Of a stretch of DNA of 64,000 nt, positions 1 through 8,026 are shown in pieces. A program made the position numbers and the translations under genes. The stretch's first letter is position 1; each line of letters begins with the position of its first letter. The notes beneath the pieces were generated by a model that saw only the letters and a list, made by a program, of their open reading frames with translations, was not told the origin of the DNA and made no database searches. The stretch is from contig JAVJSN010000010.1 of NCBI GenBank assembly GCA_040219355.1, positions 124,001 to 188,000 of the forward strand, written 5' to 3'. Source of the stretch: MH13 sp040219355 (GTDB taxonomy: Bacteria; Pseudomonadota; Alphaproteobacteria; Rhizobiales; MH13).

Positions 1-151
1 TGGGCTAGATCGGCTCACCATGCCCATCGGCGCCTCGACACTCAAAGACAAGCGTCCAGCCGTGATCGCCGCCATGGTTGCCGCTGAAGTGATGCAGGCG
101 GTTGGCACCTACAAGCACACGCACGCAAACAGCGCGCAGGTGCCAGCATGA
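1..151 (+). CDS. xdhC: Xanthine dehydrogenase accessory protein XdhC, C-terminal end (partial)
   Basis: Only the last 49 codons are present; the gene enters from the left edge. The peptide contains LTMPIGAS followed by a KDKRPAVIAAMVAAEVM stretch, which matches the conserved C-terminal Rossmann region of XdhC/CoxI proteins (PIG...PAEIA..VAAE). XdhC inserts the sulfurated molybdenum cofactor into xanthine dehydrogenase. Its stop codon overlaps the guaD start (ATGA), so the two are probably co-transcribed. This agrees with a xanthine/guanine catabolic operon whose xdhAB genes should lie just to the left. The assignment rests on a short fragment plus context. Confidence 0.8.
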   Translation, partial: GLDRLTMPIGASTLKDKRPAVIAAMVAAEVMQAVGTYKHTHANSAQVPA

Positions 152-1443
152 GCCTTTTGTTACGAGGCCGCACGCTGACGTTTCAACGCCGTCCAGTTGA
201 TGGCGATGATCGCCAATCCTACACCTATGAGGCTGATGGTTCGGTCTTGATCGAAGACGGAAAAATCATCGCCAACGGGCCATTCGATGCACTGAAGATG
301 GCCCATCCAGATGTGGAGATCATCGATCACCGTCCGCATTTGATCTTGCCGGGCTTTATCGATCCGCACATTCACTATCCGCAGATGCAGGTCGTCGGAT
401 CCTATGCTGGCAGTCTGTTGGAGTGGCTGAGCAAATACACCTTCATTGAAGAGCAGCGTTTTGCTGATGAGGCTCATGCCCACCGCATTGCCGATCTCTT
501 CATGAATGAGTTGATCCGTTACGGCACAACCACTGCGGTGGCCTTTTGCTCGGTACATCCGCATAGCGCCGATGCTTTTTTCAAAGCCGCCGCCAAACGC
601 AACATGGCCATGGTCGGTGGCAAGGTGATGATGGACCGTGAGGCACCAGAAGCACTGACCGACACGGCCCAAACCAGCTACGACGATACAAAAGCACTGA
701 TCGAACGTTGGCACGATAAAGGCCGCGCCAGATACGCCATCACACCGCGCTTCGCGATCACCTCAACGCCGGAGCAGTTGGAAGCCGCTGGCACTCTGGC
801 ACGCGAGCACACGACCTGCCTCATCCAGTCGCACTTGTCGGAAAACGATGGCGAGATTGCCCGTGTTGCTGAACTCTATCCAGACGACGAAGATTACACC
901 GCCGTCTATGAGCGCTTCGGCCTGATGAACGAGCGCGCGCTTTACGGCCATTGCATCCATTTGAAGCCGCGCGAGCGCGCTGCAATGGCCGAAGCAGGAG
1001 CGGTTGCCGTCTCTTGCCCAACCTCCAATCTTTTCCTGGGATCGGGCCTCTTCCGCCATAAGGTCCTGCAAGAGGACGGCATCCGCATCGCCTACGCGAC
1101 CGACATTGGCGGCGGCACCAGCTACTCCATGCTGCGCACCATGGATGTTGGCTACAAAGTCGCACAGCTCCACGGCAACCGGATGCACCCGTTGCAGACG
1201 TTCTTTGCGATGACACTGGGCAATGCGCAGGCCATTGGCATGGCGGCCAATATCGGAACGCTGGACGCCGGCACCGACGCAGACATTGTCGTTCTCAACG
1301 CTGCGGCAATGCCAGCCTCAGCGTTAAAAATGGAACGGGTGGAAACGCTGGAAGAGGAACTGTTCCTACTGCAAACGCTCGCCGACAACCGCATGATCGT
1401 GGAAACCTATGTGGCCGGTGTGGCGATGAAATCAGCCCTATAA
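148..1443 (+). CDS. guaD: Guanine deaminase
   Basis: Amidohydrolase-superfamily enzyme of 431 residues, the usual length of bacterial GuaD, which converts guanine to xanthine and ammonia in the cytoplasm. The family signature PGFIDPHIHYPQ places the metal-binding His pair at residues 74 and 76. Further likely zinc ligands are H228 (QSHLSEN), H267 or H270 (YGHCIH) and D318 (YATDIGGG). The start overlaps the xdhC stop by four bases, giving a xanthine dehydrogenase maturation/guanine deaminase unit that feeds the urate and urease genes found 8-20 kb downstream. Nothing is missing from the catalytic set. Confidence 0.95.
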   Translation: MSLLLRGRTLTFQRRPVDGDDRQSYTYEADGSVLIEDGKIIANGPFDALKMAHPDVEIIDHRPHLILPGFIDPHIHYPQMQVVGSYAGSLLEWLSKYTFIEEQRFADEAHAHRIADLFMNELIRYGTTTAVAFCSVHPHSADAFFKAAAKRNMAMVGGKVMMDREAPEALTDTAQTSYDDTKALIERWHDKGRARYAITPRFAITSTPEQLEAAGTLAREHTTCLIQSHLSENDGEIARVAELYPDDEDYTAVYERFGLMNERALYGHCIHLKPRERAAMAEAGAVAVSCPTSNLFLGSGLFRHKVLQEDGIRIAYATDIGGGTSYSMLRTMDVGYKVAQLHGNRMHPLQTFFAMTLGNAQAIGMAANIGTLDAGTDADIVVLNAAAMPASALKMERVETLEEELFLLQTLADNRMIVETYVAGVAMKSAL

Positions 1444-1465
1444 ATTAGGTTGTGAGCACGCGGTC

Positions 1466-2059
1466 ATGAAGAAACGCCCAGCTGAAAACCTTGAACAGAT
1501 CGAGGTGAAAAGCCGGGCAGATTTACGCGCTTGGCTGGCCGCCCATCACGAACAATCTGAGAGCATTTGGCTGGTCACCTACAAAAAGGCGGTGGCTGAC
1601 TGGTACGTCGAGTATGATGCGGTGGTTGAAGAATGCCTGTGCTTTGGCTGGGTGGATTCGCTAACCCGCGCCAAGGACGAAAAGCGCTCCATGCTGCTGC
1701 TGGCCCCACGCAACGAGAAAAGTGCTTGGTCTGCCAGCAACAAACGCCGGGTTGAAAACCTGCTCGCGGCCGGCCTGATGGAACCGCCGGGGCTGGCCAA
1801 GATCAAGGCCGCCAAAAAGAACGGCATGTGGGCTTTTTTGGACGATGTCGAGGCGCTGGTTTCCCCACCAGATTTGATTAAAGCCTTGCAGCGCTACCCG
1901 AACGCCAAAGCCAACTTCGATGCTTTTCCCCGCTCGCCCAAGCGCGGGATCTTGGAGTGGATCAAGCAGGCCAAGAAACCGGAAACCCGCGCCAAGCGGA
2001 TTGAGGAGACGGCGCGGCTGGCCGAAACCAATGACCGGGCCAACCAGTTCAAGCGCTAA
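1466..2059 (+). CDS. YdeI/OmpD-associated family protein
   Basis: A 197-residue cytoplasmic protein of the YdeI/OmpD-associated family, recognised by the N-terminal region (RADLRAWLAAHH, ESIWLVTYKK), the central CFGWVDS motif around residue 59, and a C-terminal lysine-rich tail (EWIKQAKKPETRAKRIEE). The biochemical function of the family is not known; some members are described as bacteriocin-protection proteins. It follows guaD after 22 bases and may be read from the same transcript. A decayed second copy of its C-terminal third lies at 6040-6240, which shows this gene was duplicated or homologous DNA was present there. Confidence 0.85.
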   Translation: MKKRPAENLEQIEVKSRADLRAWLAAHHEQSESIWLVTYKKAVADWYVEYDAVVEECLCFGWVDSLTRAKDEKRSMLLLAPRNEKSAWSASNKRRVENLLAAGLMEPPGLAKIKAAKKNGMWAFLDDVEALVSPPDLIKALQRYPNAKANFDAFPRSPKRGILEWIKQAKKPETRAKRIEETARLAETNDRANQFKR

Positions 2060-2148
2060 AGCTTGCCTATTCTGCAGCCCGGACTGTCAAGACCGGCACA
2101 TTTTCCGCTAGACCAAACGGAACAAACAGATTGCCGGGAGATTGAGTA

Positions 2149-3141
2149 ATGTTTGAACCTGTCCGTTGGGGCGTGCTGGGCGCGGCCAATTTCGCACGCG
2201 AGCAAATGGCCCGCGCGATCCATGCTGCCGAGGGCGCGTCGTTTACAGCGCTTGCAACATCAAGCCCAGAAAAAGCAGCTGGGTTCACCGTGTTCAACCC
2301 TGACCTGCGCCTGCATGAGAGCTACGAGGCCCTGCTGGCAGATCCAGATATTGAAGCGGTTTACATTCCGCTACCCAACCACCTGCACGTGGAATGGACC
2401 AAGAAGGCCCTGGCTGCCGGCAAGCATGTGCTGACCGAAAAACCCATCGCCATGAGCGCACCAGAGATTGATGATCTGATTGTAGCGCGTGATGCCGCGG
2501 ACCGCCTGGCAACCGAAGCTTACATGATTGTGCACCATGCCCAGTGGCAGCGGGCACGCCAGCTTTACCGTGATGGCGCCATTGGAAAGCTTATCCATGT
2601 CGAAGGGCTGTTCAGCTATGACAATGCAGAAGACCTGGCCAATGTGCGCAACCGGCCGGAAACCGGTGGTGGTGGCATTCCCGATATTGGCGTCTACACC
2701 TATGGCGCAACGCGCTGGGTGACCGGGCAAGAACCGACATCCATCACCCACGCTGATGTCGATTTTGAAAACGGGGTCGATGTCTTAGCCCGGGTCTCAG
2801 CACGCTTTGACGGGTTCTCTGCCCATTGGGTAAACTCCATGCGCATGCATCCCTTCCAGGAGATGACCTTTATGGGTGAAGAAGGCGTTATCCGGTTGAC
2901 CTCACCGTTTAACGCCAATCTTTACGGACCTGCGGTGGTTGAACTGCATCGCAACATCGGTAATGGCCATGGCGCATCGGTCACCACCGAGCGCTTCGCC
3001 GCCGCCAACCAATATGTGGATCAGGTCGAGGCGTTCAGCCGCACCGTGCGTCTTGGTGATGACTATCCATGGACGTTGGAAGACGCCCGCGGCACCCAGG
3101 CGATGATTGATGCGGTTTTTGCCAAGGCCAAAGAAACCTGA
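2149..3141 (+). CDS. Gfo/Idh/MocA family oxidoreductase
   Basis: A 330-residue NAD(P)-dependent dehydrogenase of the Gfo/Idh/MocA family. The N-terminal Rossmann fold begins VRWGVLGAANFAREQ (about residues 5-19). The EKPIAMS motif near residue 97 is the conserved EKP cofactor/catalytic element, and the C-terminal alpha/beta domain carries GGGGIPDIGVYT (about 174-185), the usual G-G-G-x-x-D-x-G-x-Y region. Substrate cannot be read from sequence; such enzymes act on sugars, inositols or similar polyols. A good ribosome site (GGGAGA) lies before the ATG. It stands alone between a YdeI-like gene and a phytochrome kinase, so context does not define a pathway. Confidence 0.88.
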   Translation: MFEPVRWGVLGAANFAREQMARAIHAAEGASFTALATSSPEKAAGFTVFNPDLRLHESYEALLADPDIEAVYIPLPNHLHVEWTKKALAAGKHVLTEKPIAMSAPEIDDLIVARDAADRLATEAYMIVHHAQWQRARQLYRDGAIGKLIHVEGLFSYDNAEDLANVRNRPETGGGGIPDIGVYTYGATRWVTGQEPTSITHADVDFENGVDVLARVSARFDGFSAHWVNSMRMHPFQEMTFMGEEGVIRLTSPFNANLYGPAVVELHRNIGNGHGASVTTERFAAANQYVDQVEAFSRTVRLGDDYPWTLEDARGTQAMIDAVFAKAKET

Positions 3142-3344
3142 CACCCACAAACCGGCTTAAAGGGTAGCCAGGACAGGTTCTGGCAACGTCGTTCAGCCGA
3201 GCAATTTAAACGGTTCCAATATCTTGGCGACATCCGCCAAACCGTGCGACAAAGAAGCGGCGACCCACTTAACTTAGGTTGTTTCGGCTCATCCTACCTT
3301 CGACTATGAACGCGTATCTCTGATCACACTTGCATGAGGACTGA

Positions 3345-5912
3345 ATGGGCGATTCTACGGTCGAGGCCAACACAGAGCCTTCGGTCGACCTAACCAGTTG
3401 TGACCGTGAACCCATCCATTTGCTTGGAGCGATCCAGAGCTTTGGCTATCTCCTTGCGGTCTCCACCGATTGGATCATCACGCGCTGTTCAGCCAATTTG
3501 GGTGAGGTTTGCGACCGATCCGTCGACGATCTTCTCGGCGCATTGGCATCGGACATTTTGACCGAGCAAGCCATCCACGACATCCGCAATCGTCTGCAGT
3601 GGCTGCAAAGCGCTGGCACGACCGAGAGAATTTTCGGCCAGGACCTTTTTGGCAACGGCAAGCTGTACGATGTCGCGCTTCATCTGTCCGATGAGTTGAT
3701 CGTCATAGAATTTGAGCCGTCGGCCAGCAACTCAGCGCTGGAACCAGTGTCAATGGTTCGATCGATGATGGCCAAGCTCTGCGGCCAAGACAAATTGGAC
3801 CGTTTCCTGTTCCAAGCAGCACGACAAATCCGTTTTGTGACCGATTTTGATCGCGTGATGGTCTACAAATTTCTGCCCGATGGATCAGGCGAAGTGGTCG
3901 CCGACGCGTGTGCCCACGGGGTCGAGAGCTTCATGGGTTTACGATACCCTGCATCCGATATCCCCAAACAGGCCAGAGCGCTCTATCTGAGCAACCCGCT
4001 GCGGATCATCGCCGATATTGATGCAGACATTGTGCCGATCGTTCCGCAGAAATCGCCCGACGGTCAACCGCTTGACCTTTCATCGAGCATACTGCGCGCC
4101 GTCTCGCCCATTCACATTGAATATCTGCGCAACATGGGCGTTCGGGCATCCATGTCGGTCTCCATCATTGTCGACGGAGAACTTTGGGGGCTCCTCGCAT
4201 GCCATCACTTCCGGCCCAAAACGGTCGAGTTTGAGCGACGCACCACTGCGGAACTCTTCGGCCAAATGTTTTCTCTTGAGTTGGCCAACCGTGAACGGCA
4301 GCTGACGCTGCGGTCGGAGCGCGACGGTCGAAAAGTCCATGATCAAATCATGTCCACGATGTCCACCGAGGGGTCGGTGTTCGACAATCTGGCCAACCAA
4401 CTCGAAGCGTTTCAGGATGTCATGCAAACCGATGGCACTGCCATCTGGGTTGATGGCGAGTTTTCCGCCAGCGGGCAAAGCCTAACCCGTGAGGAAATGC
4501 AAAGCCTAATACGGTTTCTCAATCAGAGCGGCGCAAGCCGCATCTACGCCACCGACGCCTTATCCACCCACCATGAGCCCGCTGAAGATTATGCCAACCG
4601 CGTGGCTGGCGTTCTGGCCATTCCAGTTTCCCGAAAGCCGCGCGATTACCTGGTGCTGACCCGCAAAGAAATCGCCCAATCGGTGCAATGGGCCGGCAAT
4701 CCAAACAAGCCTGCGGAACTTGGACCCAACGGTGTGCGGCTGACACCTCGAAAGAGCTTTGAAGCCTGGCGCGAGGTCGTTCGCGGCACGTCGGCAGCGT
4801 GGACACCAGCGGAGTTGCAGCTGGCCGAATCCCTGCGAACCACCTTGTTGGAAGTCATTCTCCGGTCGGTCGATGACAGCAACAAAGTCCGTGAGCGTGC
4901 GCAGGCTACGCAGGACCTTTTGATCGCTGAGTTGAATCACCGCGTGCGCAACATTCTCTCGCTGGTGCGCGGGATCGTTGCGCAAACCGGCGAAAGCAGC
5001 GCCACGATTGCTGAGTTTTCCTCTGAGGTTGGCGGACGCATTCAGGCCCTTGCCAGAGCGCACGACCAATTGACAGGCACGCAATGGGCGCCATCCAGTC
5101 TGAAATCCATGTTGGAAAACGAGTTGGAGGCCTATCTTGGAGACAAAGCCCAGCGGGTTGAGTTGAACGGTCCGCGCATTCTTTTGGACCCGCGATCCTT
5201 TACGACCATGGCGCTCGTCGTCCACGAAATGGTGACCAACTCTGCCAAATATGGAGCGCTTACCGATGGTCGCGGATCGATCGACATCGATTGGGAAATT
5301 GATGACACGGGCTCATTGAAAATCTCATGGACCGAGAAAGGTGGGCCTCCGGTTAAAGCGCCGAAGCGACGTGGGTTTGGTTCAACGATTATCGAACGAT
5401 CCGTGCCCTACGAACTCCAGGGTGAAGCCAGTATCGAATACGCGTTGACGGGCGTGCGTGCGCATTTCCTGGTGCCGGGCCGTTATGTCAGTGAGGACAC
5501 ATCACCCCTCCCGCGCGCGCCAGTCGAAGTGATTGACCCGACGGTCGATGCGGCAAGTTTTGAGGGTCACGCGCTTCTGGTGGAAGACAATGTTGTCATC
5601 GCGATGGAGGCCGAAGATATGTTGCTCAATCTTGGCTTCGAGCAAGTGTCTCTGGCAAGCACTGTGTCATCGGCGCTGTCGCTTATCGAACAGTCTAAAT
5701 TCGCCTTCGCGCTGCTCGACATTAATCTAGGCGACGAGACCAGCACCCCCATCGCTGACGAACTCAACCGACGCGGCATCCCCTTTCTTTTTGCCAGTGG
5801 CTATGGCGATACCGCAGAACTGCCTGGCGATATGAACAATCGCATGATTGTCACCAAACCCTACAGCGAAGACACTTTACGCTCTTTTGCCGTTCAGGTC
5901 CTGTCGCAATAA
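3345..5912 (+). CDS. Bacteriophytochrome hybrid sensor: PAS-GAF-PHY, HWE histidine kinase, receiver domain
   Basis: An 855-residue red/far-red photoreceptor. The biliverdin-attachment Cys is C19 in SCDREPIHLLGAIQSFG at the start of the PAS_2 domain. The GAF domain (about 145-310) contains YPASDIPKQAR, the phytochrome PxSDIP motif, and a PHY region follows to about 500. The kinase is of the HWE/HisKA_2 class: the phospho-acceptor is the His of ELNHRVRNILSLV (about H531), with an atypical ATPase domain ending in RRGFGSTIIERSV. A C-terminal receiver domain (about 740-855) has its acidic and phosphate-accepting residues in LVEDN and LLDINLGD (about D792). No heme oxygenase gene, which would supply biliverdin, is adjacent. 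Output partners are not in the window; HWE kinases often feed general-stress or light responses, which is inference here. Confidence 0.93.
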   Translation: MGDSTVEANTEPSVDLTSCDREPIHLLGAIQSFGYLLAVSTDWIITRCSANLGEVCDRSVDDLLGALASDILTEQAIHDIRNRLQWLQSAGTTERIFGQDLFGNGKLYDVALHLSDELIVIEFEPSASNSALEPVSMVRSMMAKLCGQDKLDRFLFQAARQIRFVTDFDRVMVYKFLPDGSGEVVADACAHGVESFMGLRYPASDIPKQARALYLSNPLRIIADIDADIVPIVPQKSPDGQPLDLSSSILRAVSPIHIEYLRNMGVRASMSVSIIVDGELWGLLACHHFRPKTVEFERRTTAELFGQMFSLELANRERQLTLRSERDGRKVHDQIMSTMSTEGSVFDNLANQLEAFQDVMQTDGTAIWVDGEFSASGQSLTREEMQSLIRFLNQSGASRIYATDALSTHHEPAEDYANRVAGVLAIPVSRKPRDYLVLTRKEIAQSVQWAGNPNKPAELGPNGVRLTPRKSFEAWREVVRGTSAAWTPAELQLAESLRTTLLEVILRSVDDSNKVRERAQATQDLLIAELNHRVRNILSLVRGIVAQTGESSATIAEFSSEVGGRIQALARAHDQLTGTQWAPSSLKSMLENELEAYLGDKAQRVELNGPRILLDPRSFTTMALVVHEMVTNSAKYGALTDGRGSIDIDWEIDDTGSLKISWTEKGGPPVKAPKRRGFGSTIIERSVPYELQGEASIEYALTGVRAHFLVPGRYVSEDTSPLPRAPVEVIDPTVDAASFEGHALLVEDNVVIAMEAEDMLLNLGFEQVSLASTVSSALSLIEQSKFAFALLDINLGDETSTPIADELNRRGIPFLFASGYGDTAELPGDMNNRMIVTKPYSEDTLRSFAVQVLSQ

Positions 5913-5997
5913 GCCGGTGCCGTCGTCTTATCAGTGACCTTCCCTTCCGCAGCCATCGGGTGTTGTCCGGCAGCGAAACTCAAGCAAAGCCTTTCGA

Positions 5998-6036
5998 TCA
6001 CGTCTTCATAATCCGCATGGGTTTGGTAGGCAGGCG
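5998..6036 (-). pseudogene. C-terminal remnant of a DUF6958-like gene
   Basis: On the minus strand these 13 codons read RLPTKPMRIMKT followed by TGA. They match the C-terminus of the intact protein encoded at 7622-7915 (RLPTKPMRILKTV) with one substitution and an early stop. Nothing upstream resembles the rest of that protein, so this is a broken fragment. It abuts a fragment of a second gene on the opposite strand (6040-6240). Confidence 0.7.
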
Positions 6037-6039
6037 CAG

Positions 6040-6240
6040 GTTTCGCCGCCCGATCTGATCGAAGCGCTGGAGCGCCACCCCAACGCCAAGCACCATTTCG
6101 ATGCCTTCCCTCCCTCGCCCAAACGGGGGGTCCTGGAATTGATCAAGCAGGCCAAGAAACCGGACACCCGCGCCAAGCCGATCGAGGAGATGGCGCGGCT
6201 GGCCGAAACCAACGACCGCGCCAGCCAGTTCAAGCGGTAG
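6040..6240 (+). pseudogene. C-terminal remnant of a YdeI/OmpD-associated gene
   Basis: These 67 codons read VSPPDLIEALERHPNAKHHF and continue to a TAG at 6238-6240. They align without gaps to the last 66 residues of the intact 197-residue protein at 1466-2059 (VSPPDLIKALQRYPNAKANF onward), at roughly 80 percent identity. There is no start codon and no N-terminal two thirds, so it cannot make a functional protein. The reading frame is still open, which suggests a fairly recent loss or a divergent paralogue cut by a deletion. Confidence 0.88.
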
Positions 6241-6243
6241 GTT

Positions 6244-7128
6244 CTAGCCGTAGACAGCGCCCACGGCACGATCAAGAAAGAGTTCGCCGGGAAGGTCCCC
6301 CACACGCTCAATCATCGCCGCCTTGAGGTCTTCTCGCGTCGATGTGTCGGCCAGTGCAGCCTCCCACTGATCGAGATAGGTCCGCGTGAAGGCAAGCGCG
6401 GAGGCGTCGTTCCTTGATCCCTCGGTTCTGTGCCCCGGCACGATTGTGCCTGCACCCACTGCTTCCAGAGCGTTGAGGCTGTCGCGCCACGCATCGACAC
6501 GCTCAGCGGTGATGTTCTCAGCCATCCAAATATGGGTATTCTGGAACACCACATCGGACGCCACCAGCGTGTCAAGCTGCGGCAGGTGCACCGGCGTGAT
6601 CACATCGGTATCGCCGTGCTGAGGTCCAAGGATGTCAAAACGCTCGCCTTCCAGCGTCAACTGGTCGCCGGGCAGAGCGTCAGGAATGACAACCCGATCA
6701 GGCAACTGATCGGCAGGAATAATGCCGTCCATGCTATCCAGCATGGCCTGTGCAGCGGCGGCTAAGGCTGGCTGAACAGAGGCATGGGCAACTGGCCTGG
6801 CGTTCGGGAAGCGATCCATCAGCACCGCCAAGCCCAGATGATGGTCGGGGTGGAAATGGCTGATAAAGATTGTTTCCAGCTCTTTGCCGGTGGCCGCTAG
6901 CATGTCGGCAAGGCGCGCTGCGTTGGGCACGGTGAATTGGGCATCGATGAGCAGCATCTTCTGTTCACCGACAACGACAACGGAATCAACCAGTGCGCCG
7001 AACGGATCACCGGTGAAGACTTCCGCACCAGACGCAGCATGCGCCGGCGATGCAGCCGCGGCCAAGCCAGCGGCCGCAGCGGTGCCAGCGGTCAGTTCAA
7101 GGAATTGCCTGCGATTGAGAATAAACAT
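6244..7128 (-). CDS. Exported MBL-fold metallo-hydrolase
   Basis: A metallo-beta-lactamase-fold hydrolase with a twin-arginine signal: NRRQFLELTAG at residues 5-15, then an Ala-rich stretch ending ASPAHA, so it should be exported folded to the periplasm. The binuclear metal motif HFHPDH is at about residues 91-96, with a later GHRTEGS His near 219. Substrate is unknown; the overall style (VLIDAQFTVPNA, NTHIWMAENI) resembles quinoprotein-relay and other stand-alone MBL hydrolases. I chose the ATG at 7128 because GGAGAG precedes it; the frame also has a TTG at 7140. A perfect palindrome at 7143-7159 and the divergent HxlR gene suggest direct control by that regulator. Confidence 0.88.
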   Translation of the reverse strand: MFILNRRQFLELTAGTAAAAGLAAAASPAHAASGAEVFTGDPFGALVDSVVVVGEQKMLLIDAQFTVPNAARLADMLAATGKELETIFISHFHPDHHLGLAVLMDRFPNARPVAHASVQPALAAAAQAMLDSMDGIIPADQLPDRVVIPDALPGDQLTLEGERFDILGPQHGDTDVITPVHLPQLDTLVASDVVFQNTHIWMAENITAERVDAWRDSLNALEAVGAGTIVPGHRTEGSRNDASALAFTRTYLDQWEAALADTSTREDLKAAMIERVGDLPGELFLDRAVGAVYG

Positions 7129-7142
7129 GGGTCTCTCCAATC

Positions 7143-7159
7143 AGTCTCGAAAAGAGACT
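7143..7159. promoter_or_regulatory. Perfect inverted repeat between MBL hydrolase and HxlR genes
   Basis: AGTCTC-GAAAA-GAGACT is a perfect six-base palindrome with a five-base spacer. It sits just upstream of the hydrolase ribosome site and within the 125-base divergent gap before the HxlR-type gene. Its position fits an operator for that regulator. This is inferred from symmetry and location only. Confidence 0.5.
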
Positions 7160-7253
7160 AGGTTTGTGGAATAGACCTGGTTATTAATAGGAACTGAATT
7201 GCCTTGTGAAGAAGGCACTTTTTTGTAACCGCCAGAAAGGGCAGCAACAGCCA

Positions 7254-7625
7254 ATGCTTGATGAGTCCAGCCCCTTTTATGACGTTCAGATTTGTCCGGT
7301 GCGCGACGTCATCGACCAGATCGGCGACAAATGGTCGATCCTAATTCTGACCGGCCTAAAGAAGGAAAGCCTGCGCTTTTCTCAACTCAAGCGAAACATC
7401 CCCGATATCTCGCAGCGCATGCTGACTAAGACATTGCGCAGTCTGGAGCGCGACGGGCTGATCCATCGCCATGTCACGCCCACCACGCCGCCACGCGTGG
7501 ATTACAGCCTGACCGACCTTGGCCGCTCACTGGTCCAAGTGTTGGAGCCAGTTGCCGGTTGGGCGTTGGAGCAGCGTGTCAAGATCGCCAGCTCCCGTGC
7601 GGCCTTTGATCAGCGAACCGACTAA
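7254..7625 (+). CDS. HxlR-family winged-helix transcriptional regulator
   Basis: A MarR/HxlR-type winged-helix repressor or activator. The family core is plain: ICPVRDVIDQIGDKWSILIL, then LRFSQLKRNIPDISQRMLTKTLRSLERDGLIHR (recognition helix) and YSLTDLGRSL (wing). The Cys in CPVRD is the conserved one implicated in redox or electrophile sensing in several HxlR proteins. I prefer the ATG at 7254 (123 residues, typical of the family); a GTG at 7206 would add 16 unconserved residues. It is divergent from the MBL hydrolase, and a palindrome lies between them, so it probably regulates that gene. Confidence 0.88.
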   Translation: MLDESSPFYDVQICPVRDVIDQIGDKWSILILTGLKKESLRFSQLKRNIPDISQRMLTKTLRSLERDGLIHRHVTPTTPPRVDYSLTDLGRSLVQVLEPVAGWALEQRVKIASSRAAFDQRTD

Positions 7626-7915
7626 ACGGTCTTCAAGATCCGCATCGGCTTGGTTGGCAGGCGCTTGACCAAGCCCTTGGCTTCCAGATCAAGCTGCACG
7701 CATTTCAACCACCATCCGGAGGTATTGCCTTCGGGAAACAGGTCTTGCGGCAGGTTGGGTTTGAGCGCGGCCAGAGCATCTTTTACCACCATGCCAGGTT
7801 CTTGCGCAGGCAGCACAGCCAACAATGCATCCTTCATCGCGTGGTATTTGGCTGCATCCACATTGGTGACGTGCCCGGGCACGTTGACGTTTTCGACGGC
7901 GACTTTGTCAGACAT
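7622..7915 (-). CDS. Small conserved protein, DUF6958-like
   Basis: A 97-residue soluble protein beginning MSDKVAVENVNVPGHVTNVD, with a conserved-looking core (KYHAMKDALLAVLP, GNTSGWWLKCVQLDLEAKG) and a basic C-terminus. The W-W-x-K-x-V-Q-L-D-L-E-x-K-G part reads like a small winged-helix or DNA-binding fold, and the family I recall is DUF6958, of unknown function; both statements are tentative. Its stop overlaps the HxlR stop by four bases (convergent). A 13-codon relic of a paralogue lies at 5998-6036. It is downstream of tnaA on the same strand with a 111-base gap. Confidence 0.75.
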   Translation of the reverse strand: MSDKVAVENVNVPGHVTNVDAAKYHAMKDALLAVLPAQEPGMVVKDALAALKPNLPQDLFPEGNTSGWWLKCVQLDLEAKGLVKRLPTKPMRILKTV

Positions 7916-8026
7916 ACTCGCTCACCATGGCCTGGTTTGACCCTGCCATGCCCTTCTGCGTGATCCCTACAACCAGTTGCATCGTCAGCAAGACAATCGG
8001 CCCGGTCAAGCCCATTGAAAACAGCC

